A stretch of 64,000 nt of DNA from Clostridium_AT radicumherbarum (GTDB taxonomy: Bacteria > Bacillota > Clostridia > Clostridiales > Clostridiaceae). Both the position numbers and the translations under genes were made by a program. Numbering within the stretch: the stretch's first letter is position 1; each line of letters starts with the position of its first letter. This document shows positions 6,391 through 15,503 of this stretch, one piece after another. The notes under the pieces are model-generated. The model was given only the letters and a program-made list of their open reading frames with translations. It ran no database searches and was not told the DNA's origin. The DNA lies in the NCBI RefSeq assembly GCF_045310525.1, contig NZ_JBJHZY010000001.1, positions 1,956,666 through 2,020,665 of the forward strand. Reading direction: 5' to 3'.

Positions 6391-8880
6391 ATGAGTAAAA
6401 AAGTATTAATTGTAGGTGGAGTTGCTGGTGGCGCATCTGCTGCAGCTAGACTTAGGAGATTAGATGAAAATGCAGAAATAATTATGTTTGAAAGAGATGA
6501 ATACATTTCCTTTGCAAACTGTGGCCTGCCATATTATATTGGTGAAACAATTAAAGAAAGAAGCAAACTATTAGTCCAGACCCCTGAGGCTATGAAAGCT
6601 AGATTTAACATAGACGTTAGAAATAATAGTGAAGTAACAGATATAAATGTATTAGATAAAAAAGTTACAGTTAACAGCAAAACTAAGGGAATATATGAAG
6701 AATCCTATGACTATTTAATATTGTCACCTGGAGCAAAGGCTTTAAGGCCAAACATTCCTGGAATAAACAGTAGTAAGATTTTCACCTTAAGAAATATTCC
6801 TGACACAGATTCAATTAAAGCCTATGTGGATAAAAAAGGTATAAATACCGCTGTTGTAATTGGCGGAGGCTATGTTGGTGTTGAAATGGCTGAGAACCTT
6901 AGAGAGAGAGGTCTATCTGTTACTCTTGTGGAAGCTGCTCCTCACATACTTGCACCCTTTGATTCAGATATGGTAGTTATGGCTGAAAAAGAATTATCTG
7001 ATAATGGTGTAGGACTTTTATTAGGTGATGGTGTTAAAGCCTTTAATGAAATAGGAAGTCAAGTTGAAGTTACCTTAAATAGTGATACTAAGCTTACTTC
7101 TGATATAGTAATTTTAGCTATAGGAGTAGCCCCTGATACAGCTTTTATTAAAGACAGCGGACTAGCTTTTGGCCCTAGAGGTCACATTTTAGTAAATGAA
7201 AAGATGGAGACAAATATAGAAGGAATATATGCTGTAGGTGATGCTGTAGAAGTAGTAGATTTCATAACAAAACAAAAATCTGCAGTGCCTTTGGCTGGTC
7301 CTGCTAATAAACAAGGAAGAATTGCTGCTGATAATATAGCAGGCTTAAATTCAACATATAAAGGCACTCAAGGTACTTCTATTATAAAGATTTTTGGACT
7401 TACAGCTGCAGGAACAGGAGCAAATGAAAGAACACTTCAAAAAGCAAATATTCCATACAAAATAATTTATGTGCACCCTGTATCTCATGCTTCTTACTAT
7501 CCAGGTGCTATACCAATGTCCCTTAAGCTTATATTTAATGAAGAAGGAAAAATCTTAGGGGCTCAAGCTATCGGTTATGATGGTGTAGATAAGAGAATTG
7601 ATGTAATAGCAACAGTAATAAGACTTAATGGAACAATTAATGACTTGGCTGAACTCGAATTGTCCTATGCTCCCCCATTTTCTTCTGCCAAAGACCCTGT
7701 AAACATGGCAGGTTTTGTAGCTCAGAATGTATTAGCTGGAAACACCCATGTTATAGCATGGAAAGATTTAGAGCAGCTTAATAATGAAGATTATATTTTA
7801 GTAGATGTTCGTACTGAAGAGGAATACAATAATGGTCATATAAAAGATGCAATAAATATTCCTGTAGACAACTTAAGAGAAAAGTTAGGAGAATTAGATA
7901 AAAATAAGACTATAGTTGAATACTGTCAAGTAGGCTTAAGAGGATATGTGGCAGATAGAATATTTTGTCAAAATGGTTTTAAAGTTTATAATGTAACAGG
8001 TGGTTATAAGACTATAGCTTCATTAAATTATACCCCAGATAAGCTTACTTCAGAGGATGCTGACAGAGACAATCATAGTTATGCAGCCTTTACTATAGAT
8101 CCTGATACACAGGCTGTAAAAAAAAATGAAGACCAAAAGGGAAATTTCGATAAAGCTATAGATGCCTGTGGACTTTGCTGCCCAGGACCACTGATGCAGG
8201 TTAAAGCTTCAATGAATGATTTAATGGATGGTCAAATTCTTAAGGTTTCTGCCTCTGATCCAGGTTTTTACGAAGATATTAAAGCATGGTGTAAAAGAAC
8301 TAACAATGAATTAGTTGACCTAAATAAAAATGGCGGAAATATCGATGCTTTTATAAAGAAAAGCAGTAAAAATGAAATTGTAAACCAAAATATAGATACC
8401 TTACCTGCAAAAGATAACAAAACTATGGTTGTATTTAGCGGAGACTTAGACAAGGCAATTGCATCCTTTATAATTGCTAACGGTGCAGCTTCTATGGGTA
8501 AAAAAGTTACAATGTTCTTTACCTTCTGGGGACTTAATATATTAAGAAAGCCTGAGAAAATAAGTCTTCAAAAAGGATTTATGGATAAGATGTTTGGAAT
8601 GATGATGCCTAGAGGAAGTAAAAAATTAAAGCTTTCTAATATGAACATGATGGGCATGGGCGGAAAAATGATAAGAATGGTTATGAAGGACAAAAACATC
8701 TCCTCTTTAGAAGAATTAATTCAATCAGCTATTGATAGCGGAGTTGAGATAGTAGCTTGTCAGATGTCCATGGACGTAATGGGACTTAAAAAGGAAGAAC
8801 TTCTAGATGGAATTAAGATTGGTGGAGTTGGCTATTACCTAGGTGAAGCAGAAGATTCTAACGTGAATTTATTTATCTAG
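6391..8880 (+). CDS. CoA-disulfide reductase / rhodanese / TusA / DsrE four-domain fusion
   Basis: An 829-aa cytoplasmic fusion. Residues 1-450 are a FAD/NAD(P)H disulfide reductase of the CoA-disulfide reductase type (FAD motif GGVAGGASAAARLRR, redox Cys44 in SFANCGLPYY, second dinucleotide motif VIGGGYVGVEMAENL, AVGDAVEV). Residues 455-545 are a rhodanese with active loop CQVGLRGY (Cys512). Residues 588-655 are a TusA domain (DACGLCCPGP, catalytic Cys597). Residues 676-829 are a DsrE/DsrF-like domain with Cys790. Together they could accept, reduce and relay persulfide sulfur between protein thiols and CoA. It shares the operator-controlled promoter with the ArsR gene. A Met-rich stretch (about 731-766) lies in the DsrE domain. 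Confidence 0.93.
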   Translation: MSKKVLIVGGVAGGASAAARLRRLDENAEIIMFERDEYISFANCGLPYYIGETIKERSKLLVQTPEAMKARFNIDVRNNSEVTDINVLDKKVTVNSKTKGIYEESYDYLILSPGAKALRPNIPGINSSKIFTLRNIPDTDSIKAYVDKKGINTAVVIGGGYVGVEMAENLRERGLSVTLVEAAPHILAPFDSDMVVMAEKELSDNGVGLLLGDGVKAFNEIGSQVEVTLNSDTKLTSDIVILAIGVAPDTAFIKDSGLAFGPRGHILVNEKMETNIEGIYAVGDAVEVVDFITKQKSAVPLAGPANKQGRIAADNIAGLNSTYKGTQGTSIIKIFGLTAAGTGANERTLQKANIPYKIIYVHPVSHASYYPGAIPMSLKLIFNEEGKILGAQAIGYDGVDKRIDVIATVIRLNGTINDLAELELSYAPPFSSAKDPVNMAGFVAQNVLAGNTHVIAWKDLEQLNNEDYILVDVRTEEEYNNGHIKDAINIPVDNLREKLGELDKNKTIVEYCQVGLRGYVADRIFCQNGFKVYNVTGGYKTIASLNYTPDKLTSEDADRDNHSYAAFTIDPDTQAVKKNEDQKGNFDKAIDACGLCCPGPLMQVKASMNDLMDGQILKVSASDPGFYEDIKAWCKRTNNELVDLNKNGGNIDAFIKKSSKNEIVNQNIDTLPAKDNKTMVVFSGDLDKAIASFIIANGAASMGKKVTMFFTFWGLNILRKPEKISLQKGFMDKMFGMMMPRGSKKLKLSNMNMMGMGGKMIRMVMKDKNISSLEELIQSAIDSGVEIVACQMSMDVMGLKKEELLDGIKIGGVGYYLGEAEDSNVNLFI

Positions 8881-8898
8881 ACAATTTAACAAATAAAA

Positions 8899-8950
8899 CC
8901 AGCCGTCAGTAAAAATATGCTTTAAAACATATTTTTACTGACGGCTAATT
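8899..8950. terminator. Bidirectional terminator, 19-bp perfect stem
   Basis: AGCCGTCAGTAAAAATATG (8901-8919) pairs perfectly with 8928-8946 around an 8-nt loop. It lies between the convergent fusion gene and the DUF1634 gene and has A/T-rich flanks on both sides. Confidence 0.85.
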
Positions 8951-8954
8951 ATTT

Positions 8955-9320
8955 TTATTCAACTTTTCCTAAAACAAAGCTAATAAGTAATATAAAAAAA
9001 ACTAAAGTTGTGATTTTAACATATAAAAAATCTTTTTCTCTAATAAAAACTAAGATAGATACTCCAACTCTAAATACAGGTGTGAGAATAAGTATTATAA
9101 GACCAACCATTATTATAGCAAAGGGTTTTAAAGCTATAAAGCCTCTAAATATCTCTGATAAGGCTGAAGGAAAATAACTTCCTGAATACCCACTGTTACC
9201 CGTTACTAAATACATAGTAAGCCCTACAAAAACTATTATTGCGCTTAAAAGTACACCAAATCTAAGAAAATTGCTTATTATTATCTCCATTTCTTCTATT
9301 TTATTGTTTTCTTTATTCAT
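8955..9320 (-). CDS. DUF1634 small membrane protein
   Basis: A 121-aa protein with three hydrophobic segments (about 16-38, 66-88 and 98-117), matching the DUF1634 family, which is usually encoded next to TSUP permeases as it is here. I start it at ATG 9320, with AGGAG about 10 nt upstream; a GTG 9 nt earlier overlaps that Shine-Dalgarno. The function is unknown; by association it may be an accessory subunit of the adjacent permease. It is second in a two-gene operon. Confidence 0.8.
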   Translation of the reverse strand: MNKENNKIEEMEIIISNFLRFGVLLSAIIVFVGLTMYLVTGNSGYSGSYFPSALSEIFRGFIALKPFAIIMVGLIILILTPVFRVGVSILVFIREKDFLYVKITTLVFFILLISFVLGKVE

Positions 9321-9343
9321 AATAATCACTCTCCTGCTCCCTT

Positions 9344-10177
9344 CTATTTAGTAAAACCTTTAATAATCATTTGAATGGAAACGAAGGCTAATACAGGAAT
9401 AAAAATCATCCTAATAGTTTTACTTCTTAAATTCTGCATTATTTTAGTTCCTAAGGTCGCTCCAATAAGTACACCTAAGGCCACAGGTGCAGCTATTTTA
9501 GGATCAATGTCACCTCTTAATAAGTATACTCCAGCGCTAGCTGCCGCGGTAACCCCAATCATGAAATTGCTTGTAGCACTAGAAACCTTTAGGGGCAGCT
9601 TCATGAATAAATCCATGGCCATAACCTTAAATATTCCGCTTCCTATGCCCAGAAGTCCAGATATTACTCCTGCAACATACATCATTCCGAAGCCCCCATA
9701 AACTCCAGTAACATTATAATCTATATTTTTCTTTAAAGCCTTATCATAATAATTGCTGTTTAACTTAAGCTTATTTGCTATTGGATGATTCTCTACATTC
9801 TCAGGTAATTCCTGAGCTTTTTTCTGCAGCATGGCCAGGGCAGAATATAGTAGTAATATGCCAAAGATTATGTATAGGTATTTTGGATTAATTAAGCCGC
9901 TAATGAATGCTCCTGTTATTGCACCAATAGTTGTTGCTATCTCTAAAAACATTCCAATTCTAATATTTGTAATCTTGTCTCTTATGTAAGCTACAGCTGC
10001 TCCGCTGGAAGTTGCAATAACAGATACTATACTAGCACCAATAGCATATTTAATATCAATGCCGAAAAGTAAGGTCAAAGCCGGCGTTATTATTATACCT
10101 CCTCCAAGTCCCAATATAGAGCCAAAAATCCCTGCAATGATTGATAAAATTAAAATTTGCAGCGTCAAAGTAGTCAT
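9344..10177 (-). CDS. TauE/SafE (TSUP) family permease
   Basis: A 277-aa membrane permease with about eight hydrophobic segments. The family signature appears at the N-terminus (GSILGLGGGIIITPALTLLFG) and is repeated in the second half (GLLGIGSGIFKVMAMDL), as expected for the two-repeat TSUP fold. Members move sulfite, thiosulfate, sulfoacetate or other small anions. It lies upstream of DUF1634 and converges on the CoA-disulfide reductase/rhodanese gene, so export or import of a sulfur anion is the best guess. An AAAGGGGAA Shine-Dalgarno precedes the ATG. Confidence 0.9.
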   Translation of the reverse strand: MTTLTLQILILSIIAGIFGSILGLGGGIIITPALTLLFGIDIKYAIGASIVSVIATSSGAAVAYIRDKITNIRIGMFLEIATTIGAITGAFISGLINPKYLYIIFGILLLYSALAMLQKKAQELPENVENHPIANKLKLNSNYYDKALKKNIDYNVTGVYGGFGMMYVAGVISGLLGIGSGIFKVMAMDLFMKLPLKVSSATSNFMIGVTAAASAGVYLLRGDIDPKIAAPVALGVLIGATLGTKIMQNLRSKTIRMIFIPVLAFVSIQMIIKGFTK

Positions 10178-10474
10178 AATAATTCCCCTTTCTGTATATA
10201 TTAATTAATGCTATCTTTTACTCTTTATTCATGTTTATTCTTTAATATAATATAAATACTAATGTACCTTACTTTCCTAAAATCAATTCCTTTTTAAATA
10301 ATGAAAGCCCCAATTTGGAGCTTAAAATACATATTGAAGATTATTTATAGAACTTATTATATCTCTAATTTTTCATATATAAGTAAATCATTATGTATTT
10401 ACGTTATTATAGTTTATAGGCAATGTTAATGCTGATTTTATCTTCATGATTTTTTTATAACAATAATTATCATT
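10178..10474. other. Intergenic stretch with a weak hairpin
   Basis: AT-rich spacer between the TSUP gene and the PilZ gene. The only structure I see is AAGCCCC (10305-10311) / GGAGCTT (10317-10323), which on the minus strand is followed by TTTCATT and could be a weak terminator of the PilZ gene. The remainder presumably holds the TSUP promoter, but no convincing -35/-10 pair was identified. Confidence 0.4.
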
Positions 10475-11260
10475 TTATGTGGAAGTTTTCTTAATTTTAT
10501 TTCTTCTAGAAATTTCATTTTTAATTACAAATCCAGCTACTCTATCCCTATCTATTTCATGAATATAAACATACTTCATACATAATAACGAACTAGTACC
10601 ATTCTTATAATTTGGATCAATTCTTAATATCTTGCATAATACATCAAATTTATTAGGTAAATAAAGACAAACCAGAACATAATCCCCTACTTCACATTTA
10701 TCCTCTGCTAAAATAGAAATACCACCTGCACTGATATCTTTAGTTAAAGCTTTCTTAATTTTTAAAAAACAGCCTTTTGGTATATCCAATATTGTATTGT
10801 AGTTGCCTTTAGGTAGTATACAATATCTTACTCCAAATTTAAGATTTATTCTAAAAAATCTTCTTCTATCAACTTTCTTTTCTATTAATGGTGTGCTTAA
10901 TACTAGTATTAATTTATCTCCTTCTTCTTTCAGACCAAGAATCTTTGAAGAACATTCATAAGCACAGCTAGAATTAGTAATTCTTATATTAATATTTTCA
11001 TAATCTCTAAATAAATCAATATTTTTAACTGAAACAGCAATAACTAAATTGTTCTTATAAATTTTAATTATTTCACCTTCACATTCATTTTCTAAACTAT
11101 AAACCTGTGCCTTAATTTCTTCTTCTTCAAAGCCTTTTGGATCTTCTTTCACAACATGTATTACTTCATGTCTTAGAAACAAATAAACAGTTTTAGCTAA
11201 TGACTGTTCATCAAGTACTAAAAAGTCCCCTTCTAATAATTCATTATCCAAAATAGCCAT
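10475..11260 (-). CDS. PilZ-domain cyclic-di-GMP effector (YcgR/YpfA-like)
   Basis: A 261-aa cytoplasmic protein. The C-terminal PilZ domain carries both c-di-GMP motifs, RRRFFR at 132-137 and DISAGG at 175-180. Residues about 1-125 form a beta-rich domain similar to the N-terminal YcgR-type flagellar-brake domain. Such proteins couple c-di-GMP to motility or surface behaviour, which would fit the pilus genes at the far end of the window, though no physical link exists. ATG 11260 has a GGGGGA Shine-Dalgarno. Monocistronic. Confidence 0.88.
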   Translation of the reverse strand: MAILDNELLEGDFLVLDEQSLAKTVYLFLRHEVIHVVKEDPKGFEEEEIKAQVYSLENECEGEIIKIYKNNLVIAVSVKNIDLFRDYENINIRITNSSCAYECSSKILGLKEEGDKLILVLSTPLIEKKVDRRRFFRINLKFGVRYCILPKGNYNTILDIPKGCFLKIKKALTKDISAGGISILAEDKCEVGDYVLVCLYLPNKFDVLCKILRIDPNYKNGTSSLLCMKYVYIHEIDRDRVAGFVIKNEISRRNKIKKTST

Positions 11261-11456
11261 TCCCCCATTTAAATTACCATATATAACAGCTTACAAGTAA
11301 AGATTGTATAATTATATAAGTATTACTATTTATATACAAAGTATAATATTATATAGTACATAAAGCAAGAAAGGATCATTGTAGTTTAATAAGTAATATA
11401 AATAACTTTTATGGAGATACTATAATCTATAAAATAATAGAAAAGGTGTAGATATA

Positions 11457-11795
11457 ATGAAGGATTATTTTGATAACCTTGATGTAATTGAAAAAAATCT
11501 TAAATACTTAGTTAAAAATCATGGCGAAATTTATGATGCTTATGAAAACTTTGGTAAGTTGGTCCATGAAAAGGGAGGTCCCCTAGATGAAAAGACACGC
11601 TGGCTTATTAAAATAGCTTTATCAACTGACTGTCAGTATGAATACGCCTTAAGAACCCATATACTTAAAGCTTTAAAGAGCGGCTGCACAAAGGAAGAAA
11701 TAGAGCACGCTATACTTCTAGTTGCACCGACTGCAGGATTCCCAAAGATGATGCAGGGACTGCTTATTCTAAGGGATATCATTGAAATTGAATAA
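11457..11795 (+). CDS. Carboxymuconolactone decarboxylase/AhpD-like protein
   Basis: A 112-aa alpha-helical protein of the CMD/AhpD superfamily. The core is EKTRWLIKIALSTDCQ, then YALRTHILKALKSGCTKEEIEHAILL. In AhpD-type peroxidase partners a CxxC precedes the His; here only one Cys (DCQYEY) and the downstream His remain, so disulfide chemistry of the AhpD type is unlikely. The substrate is unknown. The ATG is preceded by AAGGTG. It converges on the LysR gene and shares its terminator. Confidence 0.82.
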   Translation: MKDYFDNLDVIEKNLKYLVKNHGEIYDAYENFGKLVHEKGGPLDEKTRWLIKIALSTDCQYEYALRTHILKALKSGCTKEEIEHAILLVAPTAGFPKMMQGLLILRDIIEIE

Positions 11796-11798
11796 TAA

Positions 11799-11832
11799 TA
11801 AAAATAATGGGGTCTAACCCCATTTTATTTAT
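11799..11832. terminator. Bidirectional terminator between CMD-like and LysR genes
   Basis: AATGGGGT / ACCCCATT with a 3-nt CTA loop, flanked by A-rich and T-rich tracts on either side. It overlaps the end of the LysR gene. Confidence 0.8.
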
Positions 11833-12715
11833 CAAACAATTTAATAAAATTCCTAGCAATACTCGAGATATTTTTATTTTTAAGCCATATCAAGTTTAAC
11901 CGAGATTCTATTGTGGGATTTATGATTTTTTTAATTTCTAATTTTATATTTGAGGTAAGATTTGAAGCAGTAACGGGAAGTAAGGCAATACCAATTCCAG
12001 CCTTTGCCCAGCTTAAGGATGACATAGTATCATCATTTCTGCATATTATTTTAGGCTGAAAACCTTCTTTCTCACAAGCATTTCTTATCATATCTTCATA
12101 TCTGCGGTGTATTATTAAAGGTTTATCTTTTAGCTCAATAAGGGGAATACTTTTTTCCTTATAGTTAGAATCATAAAGTTCTGGTGCAGCTATGGTTACG
12201 AAGTAGTCATTTAAGTGTTGACCTAAGTTATCCTTTAAAAAAATAGATTCATAAGGACTTGAATTAAAGGGTTCTCGTACAAAACCTAGATCTACAACTC
12301 CACTATTTAGTAATTCTATAATTCTAAAGCTGTCTCCTTCCCAAAGCTGAAAATCAATTTTATTATATATTTTACGAAATTCACTAATTTTATTAGGTAA
12401 AATTGTTATACCTGAGGAACGAACAGTTCCAATACTTAAAGTTCCTTCAATGCCTTGATTTAAATGTTTCAGTTCATTTTCAGTTGACTTTAATAATTCA
12501 ATCATCTGTTCAGCTTTATTTTGGAGAATAATTCCTGCCTCTGTAAGCTCTAAATTTCTGCTGTTTCTATTAAATAAAATTACATTTAATTCTTCCTCTA
12601 ACAGCTTTAACTGCTGACTAAGGGGCGGTTGTGATATGTTTAAGCGCTTCGCTGCTGCAGTTATCTGTCCTTCTTCTGCAATTGCTAAAAAATATTTAAG
12701 TTGTCTAATATCCAT
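11825..12715 (-). CDS. LysR-family transcriptional regulator
   Basis: A 296-aa LTTR. The N-terminal winged HTH is MDIRQLKYFLAIAEEGQITA, then AAKRLNISQPPLSQQLKLLEEEL. The C-terminal effector domain runs from about residue 90. It is transcribed divergently from an MFS exporter gene 142 bp away, the usual arrangement for an LTTR controlling its neighbour. The inducer is unknown. The Shine-Dalgarno is AGAGGT. Confidence 0.92.
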   Translation of the reverse strand: MDIRQLKYFLAIAEEGQITAAAKRLNISQPPLSQQLKLLEEELNVILFNRNSRNLELTEAGIILQNKAEQMIELLKSTENELKHLNQGIEGTLSIGTVRSSGITILPNKISEFRKIYNKIDFQLWEGDSFRIIELLNSGVVDLGFVREPFNSSPYESIFLKDNLGQHLNDYFVTIAAPELYDSNYKEKSIPLIELKDKPLIIHRRYEDMIRNACEKEGFQPKIICRNDDTMSSLSWAKAGIGIALLPVTASNLTSNIKLEIKKIINPTIESRLNLIWLKNKNISSIARNFIKLFDK

Positions 12716-12771
12716 AAGATACCTCTCTTTAATCTATATAAATAAAATATGGATTCATTCAATTATTATAT

Positions 12772-12800
12772 TTTTAATATAGATAACTTCTTGCTATAAT
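12772..12800 (+). promoter_or_regulatory. Probable activator-dependent promoter of the MFS gene
   Basis: A perfect TATAAT at 12795-12800 has no good -35 box at 17 bp (TTTTAA at 12772-12777). This is typical of a promoter that needs an activator, and the divergent gene encodes a LysR regulator. A precise LysR box could not be picked out of the AT-rich spacer. Confidence 0.4.
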
Positions 12801-12857
12801 GATAGAGGAAAAAAATATATTTTACAAGCTAAAATGTAGTCAAAAGGTGGAATCATA

Positions 12858-14057
12858 ATGAATAAAAATTACATAAGATTATTTGGTGTAGGCCATTTAG
12901 TTACTGATATTTATCAAGGTGCTCTGCCTGCAATGCTTCCCTTTCTTATATCCAATAAGAACATAGGCTATGCAGCAGCAGCTTTTTTAATTTTTGCCGC
13001 TAATGCTAGTTCCTCAATAATACAACCCCTATTTGGAATTTATTCTGATAAAATCTCAGCTCCTTGGGCTTTACCCTTAGGCTTATTGTTAGGTGGCCTT
13101 GGGATTGGCTTAGCTGGAATAATGCCAAGCTATTATGGAATTTTCATTTTAGTAGGCTTAAGTGGTATTGGAATTGCTTTATATCATCCAGAAGGAGCAA
13201 GACTTACAAATAAGTATGCTGGAAAAAATAAAACCTCTGCAGTAAGTATCTTTGCTGCTGGTGGAAATATCGGATTTGCTGTTGGCCCTATTATAACAAC
13301 TGCGGTGTTAATGTTATTTGGTCTCAAAGGCACAGTTCTACTAAGTATACCAGCAATTATCATGAGTATCATTCTTATGACCCAAATAGCTAATTTTTCA
13401 AAACCAGCTGAGAATGTAAGCAATAATACTTCTAACAGTAAAACTACAGAAGTAAAACAGAAAGATGAATGGAAACCATTTATTAGGTTATTATTAACTT
13501 TACTATGCAGATCCATAGTTTTCTTTGGATTTAACACCTTCCTTACACTCTATTGGATGAAGGATCTGCATCAAACTGAACTTGCCGGCAGCATAGCATT
13601 ATCTACTTTAATAGTAGTTGGTGCAGTAGGAACTTTATTTGCTGGAAAACTTGCTGATAAAATTGGAAATAAGAAAATAATAATAACTGGTTATTCTTGT
13701 TTATTTCCATTATTGTTGTTATTCTTAAATATAAAAAACCCAATAATCTTAACAGTGATTTTAATTCCGATGGGTCTTTCACTCTATGCTCCCTATAGCC
13801 CAATGGTAGCACTTGGACAAAAATATTTGCCTAATCATGTTGGACTAGCCTCTGGAGTTACTATGGGACTGGCTGTTACCATGGGTGGAATAGTCTCTCC
13901 ATTACTTGGTTTAATATCTGATCACTACGGCATTCATGCGGCATTATCCTGCCTTGTCATTATGCCTATTATTGCAGTAATATTAGCTAGTAAATTACCG
14001 CAGCCAAATATTGATGTTAAAGAAAAAGAAGTATTAAGAGGAGCAGCCTCATACTAA
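12858..14057 (+). CDS. MFS transporter of the fosmidomycin-resistance (Fsr) type
   Basis: A 399-aa major facilitator with twelve predicted membrane segments. The N-terminus (GVGHLVTDIYQGALPAMLPF) and the segment GIALYHPEGARLTNKYAG are characteristic of the Fsr family of drug exporters. A hydrophilic linker (about residues 179-205, rich in Asn/Ser/Lys) separates the two six-helix halves. The likely role is export of a toxic compound under control of the divergent LysR protein; the substrate is not known. The Shine-Dalgarno is AAAGGTGG. Confidence 0.88.
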   Translation: MNKNYIRLFGVGHLVTDIYQGALPAMLPFLISNKNIGYAAAAFLIFAANASSSIIQPLFGIYSDKISAPWALPLGLLLGGLGIGLAGIMPSYYGIFILVGLSGIGIALYHPEGARLTNKYAGKNKTSAVSIFAAGGNIGFAVGPIITTAVLMLFGLKGTVLLSIPAIIMSIILMTQIANFSKPAENVSNNTSNSKTTEVKQKDEWKPFIRLLLTLLCRSIVFFGFNTFLTLYWMKDLHQTELAGSIALSTLIVVGAVGTLFAGKLADKIGNKKIIITGYSCLFPLLLLFLNIKNPIILTVILIPMGLSLYAPYSPMVALGQKYLPNHVGLASGVTMGLAVTMGGIVSPLLGLISDHYGIHAALSCLVIMPIIAVILASKLPQPNIDVKEKEVLRGAASY

Positions 14058-14128
14058 AAATGGCATCCCTATGGCTTATTACCTATTTATGAATAAATAA
14101 GTAATAAGCCATAGGGATGCCATTATTT
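14056..14128. terminator. Bidirectional terminator with a stem of more than 22 bp
   Basis: 14059-14082 and 14101-14124 form a perfect stem whose base is AATGGCATCC / GGATGCCATT. The loop (TATTTAT...ATAAATA) can pair further. It sits between the convergent MFS and M14 peptidase genes. Its base sequence resembles the terminator at 53645-53702. Confidence 0.85.
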
Positions 14129-15398
14129 ACACAATTGACCCAAGTAGTAGAATACCAATATTATCATTATATATTTCGTTAAATTGTGATATAGGTAATG
14201 GATTTTTTCCTATACCAACTTCTATTGTAAAACCAGGTCTTCTAAATTTATCTATAAACCAATCTTTATAACCTGCATAGGATACGATACCGTAAGTTTG
14301 TGCAGGAGTGTATCCGCTAACATCCGCGAAAAGTTTTACTATTCTCGCTGAATCTTCAGGTATAATATTTAAGTAAGTCCAATATATAACTTTTCCTTGA
14401 CTATGATAAGCAATAACAAGCCTAAAGTTATGATTTCTAGTAAAGTCTGCTACTGCTTTACTTTCAGGTTCAGATTCTGGCTTAGTTCCAGAATACCTAG
14501 TAGGTCCTGGTCCATAAACTCCGTAGCTTGCTTCAGCGGCTTTTGAAAGTTCCCAAGAAGCATCATAATTATGATTAAGATCAACTCCTCTATTATTTGC
14601 CTCCCAGTTAGTAGAAAAATCAGTGCTTCCCTTATTCCATTGAATTAACCTGGAATAGTAAGGATTATCTCTTTTAAGTCCATTAATAACCAAATCAACT
14701 CCATCTGGATTTACCATTGGAAGTATATAAATTGTACTTTGCTTCCATATATCTCTAACATTATATCCCCTTAAATTGCCCCCTTCTACATAAGCCTCTG
14801 AGAAATCTTCTATAAACTTCATTAGAAGCACTGAAGTAATCCACTCAAGTCCGTGATGAGCTCCATTATAAAAAACTTGATTTGGTCCAGTACCAAGTTT
14901 TATATAATATAAATTTTTTCCAAGAATACTTTTTCCTGCTGTTCCTACCTGCATAAAAGGATATCTTGCCTTTAAGCCTTGTATATCTCTTTCCATAATA
15001 TCATAAGTATAGCTAATATTAGTGTCAACAACTTGAATACCATATGGAATTACTAATCTTTGCCCAATGGTTAAATTATTTGCATTTATTCCTGGGTTTG
15101 CTGCAAAAATCTTATTCATTGTAGTGTAATACTTTCTTGCAATACTATAAATAGTATCACCTGGTCTTACATTGTAAGTATCATAGCCAAGTAAAAACCT
15201 TTGCAAAATACTAAAGGTTTCTACCCCAATAACTCCATCTTCTGTTAATCCAAAATTTTTTTGAAATTGCTTCACTGCCTGCTCAGTTTTTCTCCCAAAT
15301 ACTCCATCTATTAATCCAGGATTGTAGCCAATTCTTGATAAAACTGATTGAATTTCCATAACATCTGAGCCCCTGGAGCCCATACTTAAAACTCTCAT
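14127..15398 (-). CDS. M14 zinc carboxypeptidase with peptidoglycan-binding and LysM domains
   Basis: A 423-aa wall or spore-cortex peptidase. Residues 5-68 are a PG_binding_1 repeat (GSRGSDVMEIQ, GVFGRKTEQAVKQFQ), 74-118 a LysM domain (YNVRPGDTIYSIARKYY), and about 130-423 an M14 domain. Zinc ligands are His182 and Glu185 (HHGLEW) with a later His in AYHSQG; the catalytic Glu is in FTIEVGIG. The domain order matches gamma-D-glutamyl-L-diamino-acid endopeptidase I of sporulating bacilli, which cleaves stem peptides. No signal peptide is seen, as in those enzymes. It may act during sporulation; promoter evidence is lacking. Confidence 0.9.
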   Translation of the reverse strand: MRVLSMGSRGSDVMEIQSVLSRIGYNPGLIDGVFGRKTEQAVKQFQKNFGLTEDGVIGVETFSILQRFLLGYDTYNVRPGDTIYSIARKYYTTMNKIFAANPGINANNLTIGQRLVIPYGIQVVDTNISYTYDIMERDIQGLKARYPFMQVGTAGKSILGKNLYYIKLGTGPNQVFYNGAHHGLEWITSVLLMKFIEDFSEAYVEGGNLRGYNVRDIWKQSTIYILPMVNPDGVDLVINGLKRDNPYYSRLIQWNKGSTDFSTNWEANNRGVDLNHNYDASWELSKAAEASYGVYGPGPTRYSGTKPESEPESKAVADFTRNHNFRLVIAYHSQGKVIYWTYLNIIPEDSARIVKLFADVSGYTPAQTYGIVSYAGYKDWFIDKFRRPGFTIEVGIGKNPLPISQFNEIYNDNIGILLLGSIV

Positions 15399-15503
15399 AA
15401 ATACTCCTAATAAACTAATGTTATTACTAGAATATGATTTATTCTAAAATATGTTGCTTAAAATATCATTGACTTCTAAGCTTTAGATTTACGTGTACAT
15501 AAG

